Shown here one piece after another: positions 1 to 5,749 of a stretch of 7,684 nt of DNA. Source of the stretch: an uncultured Lentisphaeria bacterium (GTDB lineage: Bacteria; Verrucomicrobiota; Lentisphaeria; JABSQK01; CAJWLW01). Made by a program: the position numbers and the translations under genes. Within the stretch, counting starts at the first letter, position 1, and each line of letters opens with the position of its first letter. The notes under the pieces were generated by a model. That model worked only from the letters and a program-made list of their open reading frames with translations. It was not told the DNA's origin and ran no database searches. Location of the stretch: assembly GCA_913042885.1 (NCBI GenBank), contig CAJWLW010000238.1:1-7684 (forward strand), read 5' to 3'.

Positions 1-110
1 AGAATCCGCGTGAATAATCCAAATTTGCGGTTGAAGGACAACGCTTCACGGGTCAATATTACTTCATGCGCAGCGTCCATTGGTTGCCATGTGATCAATA
101 AAGCCACACC

Positions 111-116
111 GGAAAA
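111..116 (+). promoter_or_regulatory. Candidate ribosome binding site for TTG121
   Basis: GGAAAA with GGA seven bases before TTG121. It is a partial Shine-Dalgarno match, and the other in-frame starts at 91 and 10 have none. This supports TTG121 as the start and removes a non-hydrophobic leader from the signal peptide. Confidence 0.35.
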
Positions 117-120
117 TAAC

Positions 121-1158
121 TTGAGAAAAATTCTCAGCATTCTCACAGGATGTCTGGCTTGTCTGTCTGTCCTGTCTGTTGTCGCTGCCGAAGGTATCAA
201 TGACCTGCCGAGGTACGACTATGAAATAGAACTGCGCACCGTCAGGCAGGCGCTGGCCAAGGTCGACATGAAAGACGTTGCCGCCGAAATCAATCTTGCC
301 ATGCCGGTGCGAGCGCCAAAACTGCTGGCCGATCAGGTCGACAAGAGGATTGAACAGAAAGTTCAGGCTGCTATCGAGGCGAATTTTCCGTCCACCCGCT
401 ACGACGAGATTGCCGAGGCGGCCAGTGAAAAATACCGCATGTACAAGATTGGCGATTTCGTCTCGATAGACGGCATCCAGCGAGGCGAGTGGCGCAGAAT
501 TGAGGGATACCTCGACGCGATCACCAATGAGCGTATAAAATTGAGCGATATGTACTACGCCCGTCAGGACCTCACCGAACTGTCCGGGCCGAAATTCTAC
601 CGCGAAGACCACGAGGAGGCGGTCCGTAAGTACATAGGCATTCAGACCCGCAACTTCGATTTGGCCAAGAAGGAGTTCCGCGAAGAGCAGCGCCGGTTGT
701 TCGCCAACCAGGAATGGCCGAAATTCGGCTATGTCTACTCGCGCCGTATGCGCCGATGGGTGCCAGCTGAAGCAGTCCTGCGCAACCGCTACCAGAAAAA
801 ATTGAAAAACGTGGCCGGCGAGCTGCGCAATGGCATCAAGGAGGAGGTCTACGCCAACAACGGTTACATCGTGGACAGCCTCAACCAGTGGGTACTTGAA
901 AGCGATGCCCCCTTGGCGAGCAACACCTCGATGCTGGTCAAGGTTCGACAATTCCTTCTGCAGAAAATGAAGGATAGTTCGCCCGGTGGCGGTGCCGGGC
1001 AACAGAAAGACGGCGAATGGGATGATGAATGGGATGATGAAGACCAGGGCAACACTGGCCGGGGGGACCGCACCATTCAGACTGTCCGGGTTCCGGTAGC
1101 CAGCCAAGACCTGCGCCCGAAGCAGCCGAGTGACGTCAGCGACCTGTATGACGAGTGA
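121..1158 (+). CDS. Predicted exported protein with SH3-like patch and acidic tail
   Basis: I do not recognise the family. The frame is open from a GTG at 10, but no ATG lies before the mature part. TTG at 121 is the best start: it has GGAAAA seven bases upstream and gives a classical signal peptide (MRK, a hydrophobic stretch rich in Leu/Val/Cys, likely cleavage after VVAA before EG, residue 24/25). GTG at 91 and GTG at 10 are alternatives; the latter adds a non-hydrophobic leader. The mature protein is highly charged and mostly helical. Around residues 107-155 (counted from TTG121) the pattern YKIGDFVSIDG...EGYL...ERIKLSD suggests a small SH3/KOW-like beta barrel. Next come a Glu/Arg-rich helix and a Tyr/Trp-rich patch (FGYVYSRRMRRWVP). 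The last 60 or so residues are Gly-rich and disordered, with a doubled EWDD unit. There is no catalytic motif. The gene is convergent with the release-factor-like gene. An antisense frame of similar length exists but looks like a shadow. I am sure of the gene, not of its role. Confidence 0.75.
   Translation: MRKILSILTGCLACLSVLSVVAAEGINDLPRYDYEIELRTVRQALAKVDMKDVAAEINLAMPVRAPKLLADQVDKRIEQKVQAAIEANFPSTRYDEIAEAASEKYRMYKIGDFVSIDGIQRGEWRRIEGYLDAITNERIKLSDMYYARQDLTELSGPKFYREDHEEAVRKYIGIQTRNFDLAKKEFREEQRRLFANQEWPKFGYVYSRRMRRWVPAEAVLRNRYQKKLKNVAGELRNGIKEEVYANNGYIVDSLNQWVLESDAPLASNTSMLVKVRQFLLQKMKDSSPGGGAGQQKDGEWDDEWDDEDQGNTGRGDRTIQTVRVPVASQDLRPKQPSDVSDLYDE
151..183 (+). repeat. TGTC-rich tetranucleotide run in signal-peptide codons
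   Basis: Six TGTC units lie within 33 bases (starting at 151, 160, 164, 168, 173 and 180), three of them in perfect tandem. The run encodes the hydrophobic core CLACLSVLSVV of the signal peptide. Gain or loss of one 4-base unit would shift the frame. Whether that happens is not visible from a single sequence. Confidence 0.6.
1015..1041 (+). repeat. 12-bp tandem duplication encoding EWDDEWDDE
   Basis: The 12-mer GAATGGGATGAT occurs twice without mismatch (1015-1026 and 1027-1038) and is followed by GAA. It is in frame with the exported protein and produces two EWDD units plus a Glu in the acidic, probably disordered C-terminal tail. Perfect identity at DNA level suggests a recent slippage or duplication event. 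Confidence 0.85.
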
Positions 1159-1440
1159 TCACCGCGCTGGCGCCACCCGCCAACCCGATTCAGTACGAGC
1201 TGCGCATTGACAAGTAGCCGGTCGCGAGTGGAGTTTTACGGTCGGGGAGGATATGCCGTCCGGACAGAGACCCATGCCACTCAGAAACTTCGCAGTGTGT
1301 GGTCTGCCAAAGCCCACGTCGTTAAGTACAAGTGGTTGAGTTATGCATTGACCGACTGATAGCACAGCAGTAAGGGCATCTGACAATACAGTGCACCGGA
1401 GTTGGCTCGTCGTTCGGTTTTTCAAACCACGCTATCGAAC
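1159..1440. other. Convergent intergenic region, no convincing gene
   Basis: This stretch separates two convergent genes. I see no tRNA, no long coherent frame and no strong intrinsic terminator. Two weak hairpins are present: 1168-1182 (stem TGGCG/CGCCA, loop of five, no T run) and 1416-1428 (GGTTT/AAACC, loop of three). Either might contribute to transcription end, but neither is convincing. A 20-codon frame at 1155-1217 runs into its left side. GGGGAGG at 1244-1250 sits only two bases before ATG1253, too close for a normal ribosome binding site, and the frame behind it is short and not protein-like. Confidence 0.5.
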
Positions 1441-1803
1441 TCACTCATCTGCCTTTGGCGGACGACGCTGTGATTTCTTCTGCGACTTTTTCTCCCTTGC
1501 CTTCCGCCGCCGCTCCAATGCTGCGCGCGACACGCGCGTCGGCGTCCGCTTCGGTTTGCGATAGTTCAAGCGCGCCACTTTGGTCCGCAGTTTGACGATA
1601 CAGTCCCGGCGATTCATCACCTGACTGCGATGCCTCTGGCTGTTCAGGATCAGTCCCGTCGGCAGATGTTCGAGACGTACCGCGGAATCCGTCGTATTGA
1701 CGTGCTGGCCGCCCGGCCCGCTCGACCGGGTCGCAGTGAACTGGCATTGCCGCAGCAAGGCCTCATCGTCTTCCGGCAATATTATTTTCTTTTGCTGTGC
1801 CAT
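1441..1803 (-). CDS. Peptide chain release factor-like protein (ArfB/YaeJ type)
   Basis: A short, stand-alone RF-1 catalytic domain of 120 aa. The GGQ motif is at residues 31-33 within [20 protein letters not shown], followed by LPTGL and a Q-RSQ-NR pattern (56-65) typical of class I release factors. In that family the GGQ glutamine loop hydrolyses peptidyl-tRNA in the ribosomal peptidyl-transferase centre. No stop-codon recognition domain is present. The C-terminus (about 82-117) is strongly basic, KRTPTR followed by runs of Arg/Lys, like the ArfB tail that enters the empty mRNA channel of stalled ribosomes. So the likely role is ribosome rescue. The sequence around [11 protein letters not shown] is closer to RF1 than to E. 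coli ArfB, and the protein is about 20 aa shorter than ArfB. Hence no gene symbol is given. The ATG start has only a weak upstream purine stretch. It is separated by 177 bases from the operon to its right and is probably transcribed on its own. Confidence 0.92.
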   Translation of the reverse strand: MAQQKKIILPEDDEALLRQCQFTATRSSGPGGQHVNTTDSAVRLEHLPTGLILNSQRHRSQVMNRRDCIVKLRTKVARLNYRKPKRTPTRVSRAALERRRKAREKKSQKKSQRRPPKADE

Positions 1804-1980
1804 GTCCGTAAAAATGCTTTCACTTTCATACGGTAAGCCGGGAGTGACCGGTAAGCAATGCGCTATTCACCAAGTGGCGCTTGAACGGAAAATCATCTGG
1901 CCGGGCGTCGTTGAACGTTCTCGTCGGGAGCCAGAGAATCACCGCATGCTACGGATAAGCGCGATTGTGAAAACCTGAAT
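1804..1980. other. Intergenic region upstream of the release-factor-like gene
   Basis: It lies between the end of the carbohydrate-binding-like gene and the start of the release-factor-like gene, both on the minus strand. It should hold any promoter of the latter. The only minus-strand candidate I see is TTGCTT (-35) and TACCGT (-10) with a 17-base spacer (about 1828-1856), each matching three of six consensus positions, so it is weak. An 8-bp direct repeat overlaps it. No T-rich terminator hairpin is visible after the upstream gene. Confidence 0.4.
1831..1856. repeat. Two direct copies of CGGTAAGC, 18 bp apart
   Basis: CGGTAAGC occurs at 1831-1838 and 1849-1856, start-to-start distance 18 bp (close to two helical turns). 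Both copies sit upstream of the release-factor-like gene, overlapping the weak promoter candidate. This could be a regulator site or chance. Confidence 0.45.
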
Positions 1981-3438
1981 TTACTGGCCGTGCACATCGG
2001 GATCGTACTCGACCAGTCGGACATTATCGATATAGATCTGGCCCGGTGGCCAATAAGGATAGAGCATGACCCGGACATACTTGACGTTCGGCGTGAAACG
2101 TGTCGGGCCGAAGGGTTTTTTATTTCGCGAGAACATCTGCCACCCACCTGACAGCCCGGCGTCCATGCGCCCACGCCACACATAACGATGAAAGAAGCCT
2201 TTCTTGTCGGTCAGCTTCGAGGGCACCGTTCCAATCCCACCGGGTTCGCCTTTGGCGTTGGCGATGTATTCGCGCACCGCCCCGGCCTCGTCAGCGAACG
2301 AGGTGGACGGCTTTTCGGAATAGCCGACCAGCCAGATGAACATCGCGACATTGCCCTTTGTCTCGACAGTGAGCCAATAGCGCTGGCCGAGTTCAATCGG
2401 TATCGGGTCACTCCAGAACCACACACCGTCAAGTCCGGCGAGCGTGTCGTATTTCGGCTCGACAGTCGGTTGTTTTGCAGGGGCATCGAGCGGCGAGGCG
2501 CCGCCGGCAAGTTTCACCCACCACCGGTACGCCTGTGACTGCAGTACATCTGTGTCGACTTTGAGGACCATGCCATGTTCGCCGTCCGGATCGGGAACCC
2601 AGAACGTCGAGAGCCCGTCAATCGTCTGCCAGTTGTCGGGCGTGACGTTGCCGTTCTCGAAATCCCCGTTGGGCAGCAGGTTCTCACGATTCGGGACGCC
2701 GGCCACGTTGGTCCCAGCCGGCTGCACAGCTTCCCAGGCGATCAATTCCTTCCGCACCTGTTGCAGGACGCCTTTTTCGTTATCGACGATCTCGGTCTCC
2801 GCCAGGATCTCACCGCCGGGTACGCGCATGGTGCCGTAGGCAGTGGTGTGGGCTTTGCGTTTCGGCGCCGAGGCGATCGTCTCACTTTCCCAGCAGACGA
2901 ATTTCTCGTCGGCAACTTTCTTCTCGATCGCCAGCCGGGTTACCTCGGTGACGATTGTCTCGCGACGGATTCCCCTCACCTTCTGCAGATGCTTGAGAAA
3001 ATACGGTGACTGGTCGGGACTGTACCAGGCCTTGATCTTGACATCGTCACCGGCTTTCGTGGTCAACTGATGTGTCTGGCAGGTGTATGTCTTGTCTTCA
3101 ATGTGATACTCACTCAGGCTGTATTTCTCCGCCGTTATCTCGTCGAAAAGCGTACCGTCCCAGGCGTATTTCGTCGGTTCTTTGCGCTGCACATCATCAC
3201 CCTCTCGGATCTCGCGGGAGACAACGTAGCCATCCTCGTCGACGCGCTCGAGGCGTGTGGTGATCTCGACAATGCGGACGACCGTATTGCCGTCGCGCCC
3301 GGACGTCTCCGTCGTCACCCGCACGGTCTGCCAGCTTCCTGGCGCGTAACGGCCCCAAGGATGCGTGGACGGGTGGATAAGGATCGCTGCTACTTGGGCG
3401 GCAGCAAAAATAAACAGGATTGCGACGCAGGATTTCAA
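1981..3438 (-). CDS. Exported protein with C-terminal carbohydrate-binding-like domain
   Basis: 485 aa. The start is TTG at 3438: an in-frame TGA lies just upstream (3460-3462), there is no in-frame ATG until residue 204, and GGAA stands six bases before it. Residues 1-21 form a signal peptide or anchor (MKSCVAILFIFAAAQVAAIL). Residues about 35-155 and 157-240 are beta-rich and seem to be two related units, each with a Cys-containing strand (KTYTCQTH near 116-123; EKFVCWES near 178-185) and a following strand such as VKIKAWYSP. Residues 253-478 begin NLLPNGDFENG, continue with buried Trp-rich strands (GVWFWSDP, QRYWLTVE) and end IYIDNVRLVEYD; this is the typical frame of CBM4/9-like (galactose-binding-like) jelly rolls. 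Its ligand cannot be read from the sequence. It follows the PKD/TPR-like gene after 118 bases on the same strand and may share its transcript. No enzyme motif is seen. Role inferred: surface or periplasmic glycan or protein binding. Confidence 0.85.
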   Translation of the reverse strand: MKSCVAILFIFAAAQVAAILIHPSTHPWGRYAPGSWQTVRVTTETSGRDGNTVVRIVEITTRLERVDEDGYVVSREIREGDDVQRKEPTKYAWDGTLFDEITAEKYSLSEYHIEDKTYTCQTHQLTTKAGDDVKIKAWYSPDQSPYFLKHLQKVRGIRRETIVTEVTRLAIEKKVADEKFVCWESETIASAPKRKAHTTAYGTMRVPGGEILAETEIVDNEKGVLQQVRKELIAWEAVQPAGTNVAGVPNRENLLPNGDFENGNVTPDNWQTIDGLSTFWVPDPDGEHGMVLKVDTDVLQSQAYRWWVKLAGGASPLDAPAKQPTVEPKYDTLAGLDGVWFWSDPIPIELGQRYWLTVETKGNVAMFIWLVGYSEKPSTSFADEAGAVREYIANAKGEPGGIGTVPSKLTDKKGFFHRYVWRGRMDAGLSGGWQMFSRNKKPFGPTRFTPNVKYVRVMLYPYWPPGQIYIDNVRLVEYDPDVHGQ

Positions 3439-3444
3439 CTCAGG

Positions 3445-3448
3445 TTCC
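3445..3448 (-). promoter_or_regulatory. Ribosome binding site candidate for TTG3438
   Basis: GGAA on the minus strand, six bases before TTG3438. It is short, but the upstream in-frame stop at 3460-3462 and the lack of an ATG leave this TTG as the only reasonable start for a protein with a signal peptide. Confidence 0.45.
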
Positions 3449-3470
3449 AGGGGGATGTGTCAGCGGGTAG

Positions 3471-3497
3471 CAAGTGGCGAGTGGCAAGTGCAAATGG
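3471..3497. repeat. Degenerate heptamer tandem repeat (CRARTGG)
   Basis: Units CAAGTGG (3471-3477), CGAGTGG (3478-3484), CAAGTG (3485-3490, one base short) and CAAATGG (3491-3497) follow one another between two minus-strand genes. There is no spacer, so this is not a CRISPR array. It lies 33-59 bases upstream of TTG3438, within the leader of that gene. Confidence 0.75.
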
Positions 3498-3556
3498 CAG
3501 GTAACCCGGTCTGATTCGACTGGACACCTCAACCCTGACATCTGAAACCGCTTCCA

Positions 3557-5749
3557 TCACTGTTGTTCCTTCAGTTTTTCACGTGCCATGTCGGTGAATT
3601 CGTCGTTCATGCCGATTGCCAGGAGCTTTGCCAGTTCAACCTGTGCATCTTTATGTCGGCCGAGCTGCTCGAGGGCCATGGCGAGCTGCCAGCGCGCTTC
3701 CGGTTCAAATGAGGCGCCGGTCGCCAACCCAATGGCACGGGCCAGGTACCGGGCGGCGTCCTGATGCTGTTGCCGCCTGGCAAGGATCGTGCCGCGCCAG
3801 AAGAACGTGTGCCCTTTAATTTTGTCGCTGGCGAACTTCTCTTCCCATTCATTAACGATCTCCAGCGCCGCACCATAGTTCCCGGAGGCAAGGAATTCAC
3901 GGATGGCATTCGGATAGGCGCCGATCCGGGCAGCCCGTACCTGTGAGGGAATATGATGGCCGCGCAGAAGTTCCACACGTTTGTAAAAACCGCGTGCCGT
4001 GGTCCGGTCACCGTGCCAGATTGCCGTGTCGCCGGCAGCGTTGATGGCGCGGCGGTAGGCCGCTCTGACCTGGTCATCGACGACCGATGATTGGGCGATC
4101 GCCTCGATCTGCCTCAGTAGGGCCTCCGTCGTCTCGGGCTGCCCGCGTTTGACGCCCAGCAGCCAGATGAGCTGTGCAATCGAGTCGATCCTCTCGGCTG
4201 CCGGCGTCTCCACGAGGATCGATGCCTGGAACGCGGCAATGGCATCGTCGATGCCTTCATTTCCAAGTTCCAACGCACAAAGTGCGATCAGTCGATTGAT
4301 GCGCGCCGCTGTTTCGCTGTGACTGTCGGCGAAGCGATCGACGAAAATTCGCCCGACACGCCGGGCGTCGCGGGGTCGCTCGCTTTCGGCGAAGAGATGC
4401 GCCATCTCGCTCAGGGCTTGCGGCTGCAACTGATTCGGGTCGTACGTCTCGACGATGGCGGCATACTCGGACGGGCGCCCCTGAGTGATTTCGTCCGAAA
4501 CATCCTGAATCTCGTAAACCGGAAGCAGCCATGAAACCTTCGCATCCCCGGTGCTCAGCTGGATATTGTAGTGACCGAGACTGGTGAAAACGTGTTGCAC
4601 GGACGCGCCGGTGGTCGTATGCCCGTCACCAAACGCCCAGTGGAATGTCGTTCCATCGGGAAACGCACCGGGATGACCGACTTCGAAACGAACGCGCGTG
4701 TACTGCCCCTCGCTGCGCTGTTGCGGCCAGATCGAATCAATAATCGTCGGTTCGAAATGCAGCAGTGCAGACGTGGGCGATTCATAACGCGTTACGGCTG
4801 CCGCATGCGGGACTGTGTACAGTGATTCCGGGATCGGCAGAAACTGCCCCTTGCGTGTGCCGGGCGGACACCAGCCGAGGAAGGCCAGCTGTTTGAGCAA
4901 CACCTCCTCGTGATAGTACTCGAGGTAATGGCGGCCAGCCGTAAGGTCGATCGCCTTGCTGAACTCGCCGCGCATGCCCTTTTCAGCGGCATGCCGTCCC
5001 GGCCAGTGCGCCAGGTCCTTTCCATCGATGAACGAAAACGACGCCTCGTTGGAGGCGGTGCAGAACGCATAGACACCGGCGTGCGGGATATCGATCCAGC
5101 CGCGATACTCACTTATGTAATAGTTGGAGGAACCAAATGGATTGCGCGAATCGGCAATGCGGCGTTGGTACTGGGCTCCATACTTTTCCGTGCTGGCGGC
5201 CACCATTGTTCGCAACTCTTCGACGGTCTCGGGATTGGCGCCTTCGGGTCGCTGGATCGTGCTGAAGACAAATCCTGACCGTGGCGTCCAGTTCCCGGTT
5301 GGTGCCCCACTGCCTGGTGTCGGGTCACGGACAACCTTCCGGGTGTCTTGCTGCGCATCGGGGTTATCGAAATAGACGAAATACCTCTGTCCCGCGGCGG
5401 CGGCGGCGGCGCGAAAGGCGATCAATGAATAGTGAGCTGCATCGTGAAACGTGAGTTCGAAGGGTACCATCTCGCCGTTACGGTCAAGTACACGGTAGTC
5501 ACGGCCGTCGGCTTGGCCGCGCCCCTGACACATCACTTTGACAGCGGCGGTCTGAACATCGCCGCCGACCGTCCGACTGATCTCGACGACCGCCCTCGCC
5601 TGCCACGCTTCCAAGTGCCAGGGTGCCGCATACGTGTTGATCGACAGCAGAAGCACGCAGGCAATCAGACAATTGTTCATCATGTGGATATGGCGGTCAA
5701 GGATGACCGCGCCTCCAGTGAACAGGCGAATCAGGAATCTGAACCTCAC
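3557..5749 (-). CDS. Exported PA14-like / PKD / TPR-like multidomain protein
   Basis: 730 aa from GTG5749. That GTG overlaps the upstream gene's stop by four bases (GTGA) and has GGGAAGA seven bases before it, which argues for translational coupling. A clean signal peptide, however, begins at Met23/Met24 (ATG 5683 or 5680): MMNNCLIACVLLLSINTYAA, cut before PWHLEA. Domains in order: residues 43-130, a DUF2341-like beta region with an Ala6 run at 114-119; about 185-295, a PA14-like module (YRGWIDIPHAGVYAF at 215, FIDGKDLAHWPG at 240, AGRHYLEYYHEE at 271); 350-410, a PKD domain (WAFGDG at 371-376, HVF at 386, LGHYNIQL at 391); 430-730, helical TPR-like repeats such as DAIAAFQASI (502), NYGAALEIVNEWEEKF (624) and a final pair at 665-710. 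PA14 and PKD folds usually bind glycans or proteins outside the membrane, and TPRs bind proteins. No catalytic residues are evident. The protein is probably periplasmic or on the cell surface and works with its two operon neighbours. Confidence 0.9.
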   Translation of the reverse strand: MRFRFLIRLFTGGAVILDRHIHMMNNCLIACVLLLSINTYAAPWHLEAWQARAVVEISRTVGGDVQTAAVKVMCQGRGQADGRDYRVLDRNGEMVPFELTFHDAAHYSLIAFRAAAAAAGQRYFVYFDNPDAQQDTRKVVRDPTPGSGAPTGNWTPRSGFVFSTIQRPEGANPETVEELRTMVAASTEKYGAQYQRRIADSRNPFGSSNYYISEYRGWIDIPHAGVYAFCTASNEASFSFIDGKDLAHWPGRHAAEKGMRGEFSKAIDLTAGRHYLEYYHEEVLLKQLAFLGWCPPGTRKGQFLPIPESLYTVPHAAAVTRYESPTSALLHFEPTIIDSIWPQQRSEGQYTRVRFEVGHPGAFPDGTTFHWAFGDGHTTTGASVQHVFTSLGHYNIQLSTGDAKVSWLLPVYEIQDVSDEITQGRPSEYAAIVETYDPNQLQPQALSEMAHLFAESERPRDARRVGRIFVDRFADSHSETAARINRLIALCALELGNEGIDDAIAAFQASILVETPAAERIDSIAQLIWLLGVKRGQPETTEALLRQIEAIAQSSVVDDQVRAAYRRAINAAGDTAIWHGDRTTARGFYKRVELLRGHHIPSQVRAARIGAYPNAIREFLASGNYGAALEIVNEWEEKFASDKIKGHTFFWRGTILARRQQHQDAARYLARAIGLATGASFEPEARWQLAMALEQLGRHKDAQVELAKLLAIGMNDEFTDMAREKLKEQQ
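5394..5413. repeat. CGG trinucleotide run encoding a polyalanine stretch
   Basis: Five perfect CGG units (5395-5409) flanked by GC-rich copies. On the minus strand they encode the run of Ala residues at 114-119 of the PA14/PKD protein. The length is a multiple of three, so slippage would change the Ala count without shifting the frame. Confidence 0.7.

Noticed and set aside
31..59. Promoter TTGAAG / CAATAT with a 17-base spacer before the first gene
   Set aside because: Four and three of six consensus matches only; too weak to annotate, though its position upstream of TTG121 would fit.
145..165. Lipobox LTGC in the signal peptide of the first gene
   Set aside because: The Cys would fall at residue 11 from TTG121, too short for a lipoprotein signal, and hydrophobic residues go on well past it to a normal VVAA cleavage site.
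64..1107. 347-codon open frame on the minus strand opposite the first gene
   Set aside because: It is a mirror of the plus-strand gene. The plus frame has a signal peptide, an in-frame EWDD duplication and coherent charged helices; the antisense product shows no domain logic.
1168..1182. Hairpin TGGCG/CGCCA after the first gene as an intrinsic terminator
   Set aside because: Only five base pairs and no T run behind it.
1159..1425. 88-codon minus-strand frame in the convergent intergenic region
   Set aside because: No ribosome binding site, no recognisable motif and a composition unlike the neighbouring proteins; treated as chance.
1416..1428. Hairpin GGTTT/AAACC after the release-factor-like gene as a terminator
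   Set aside because: Short, AT-rich stem with a three-base loop and no U tract on the relevant strand.
3471..3497. CRISPR array
   Set aside because: The units are seven bases long and directly adjacent, with no spacers and no cas genes in the window.
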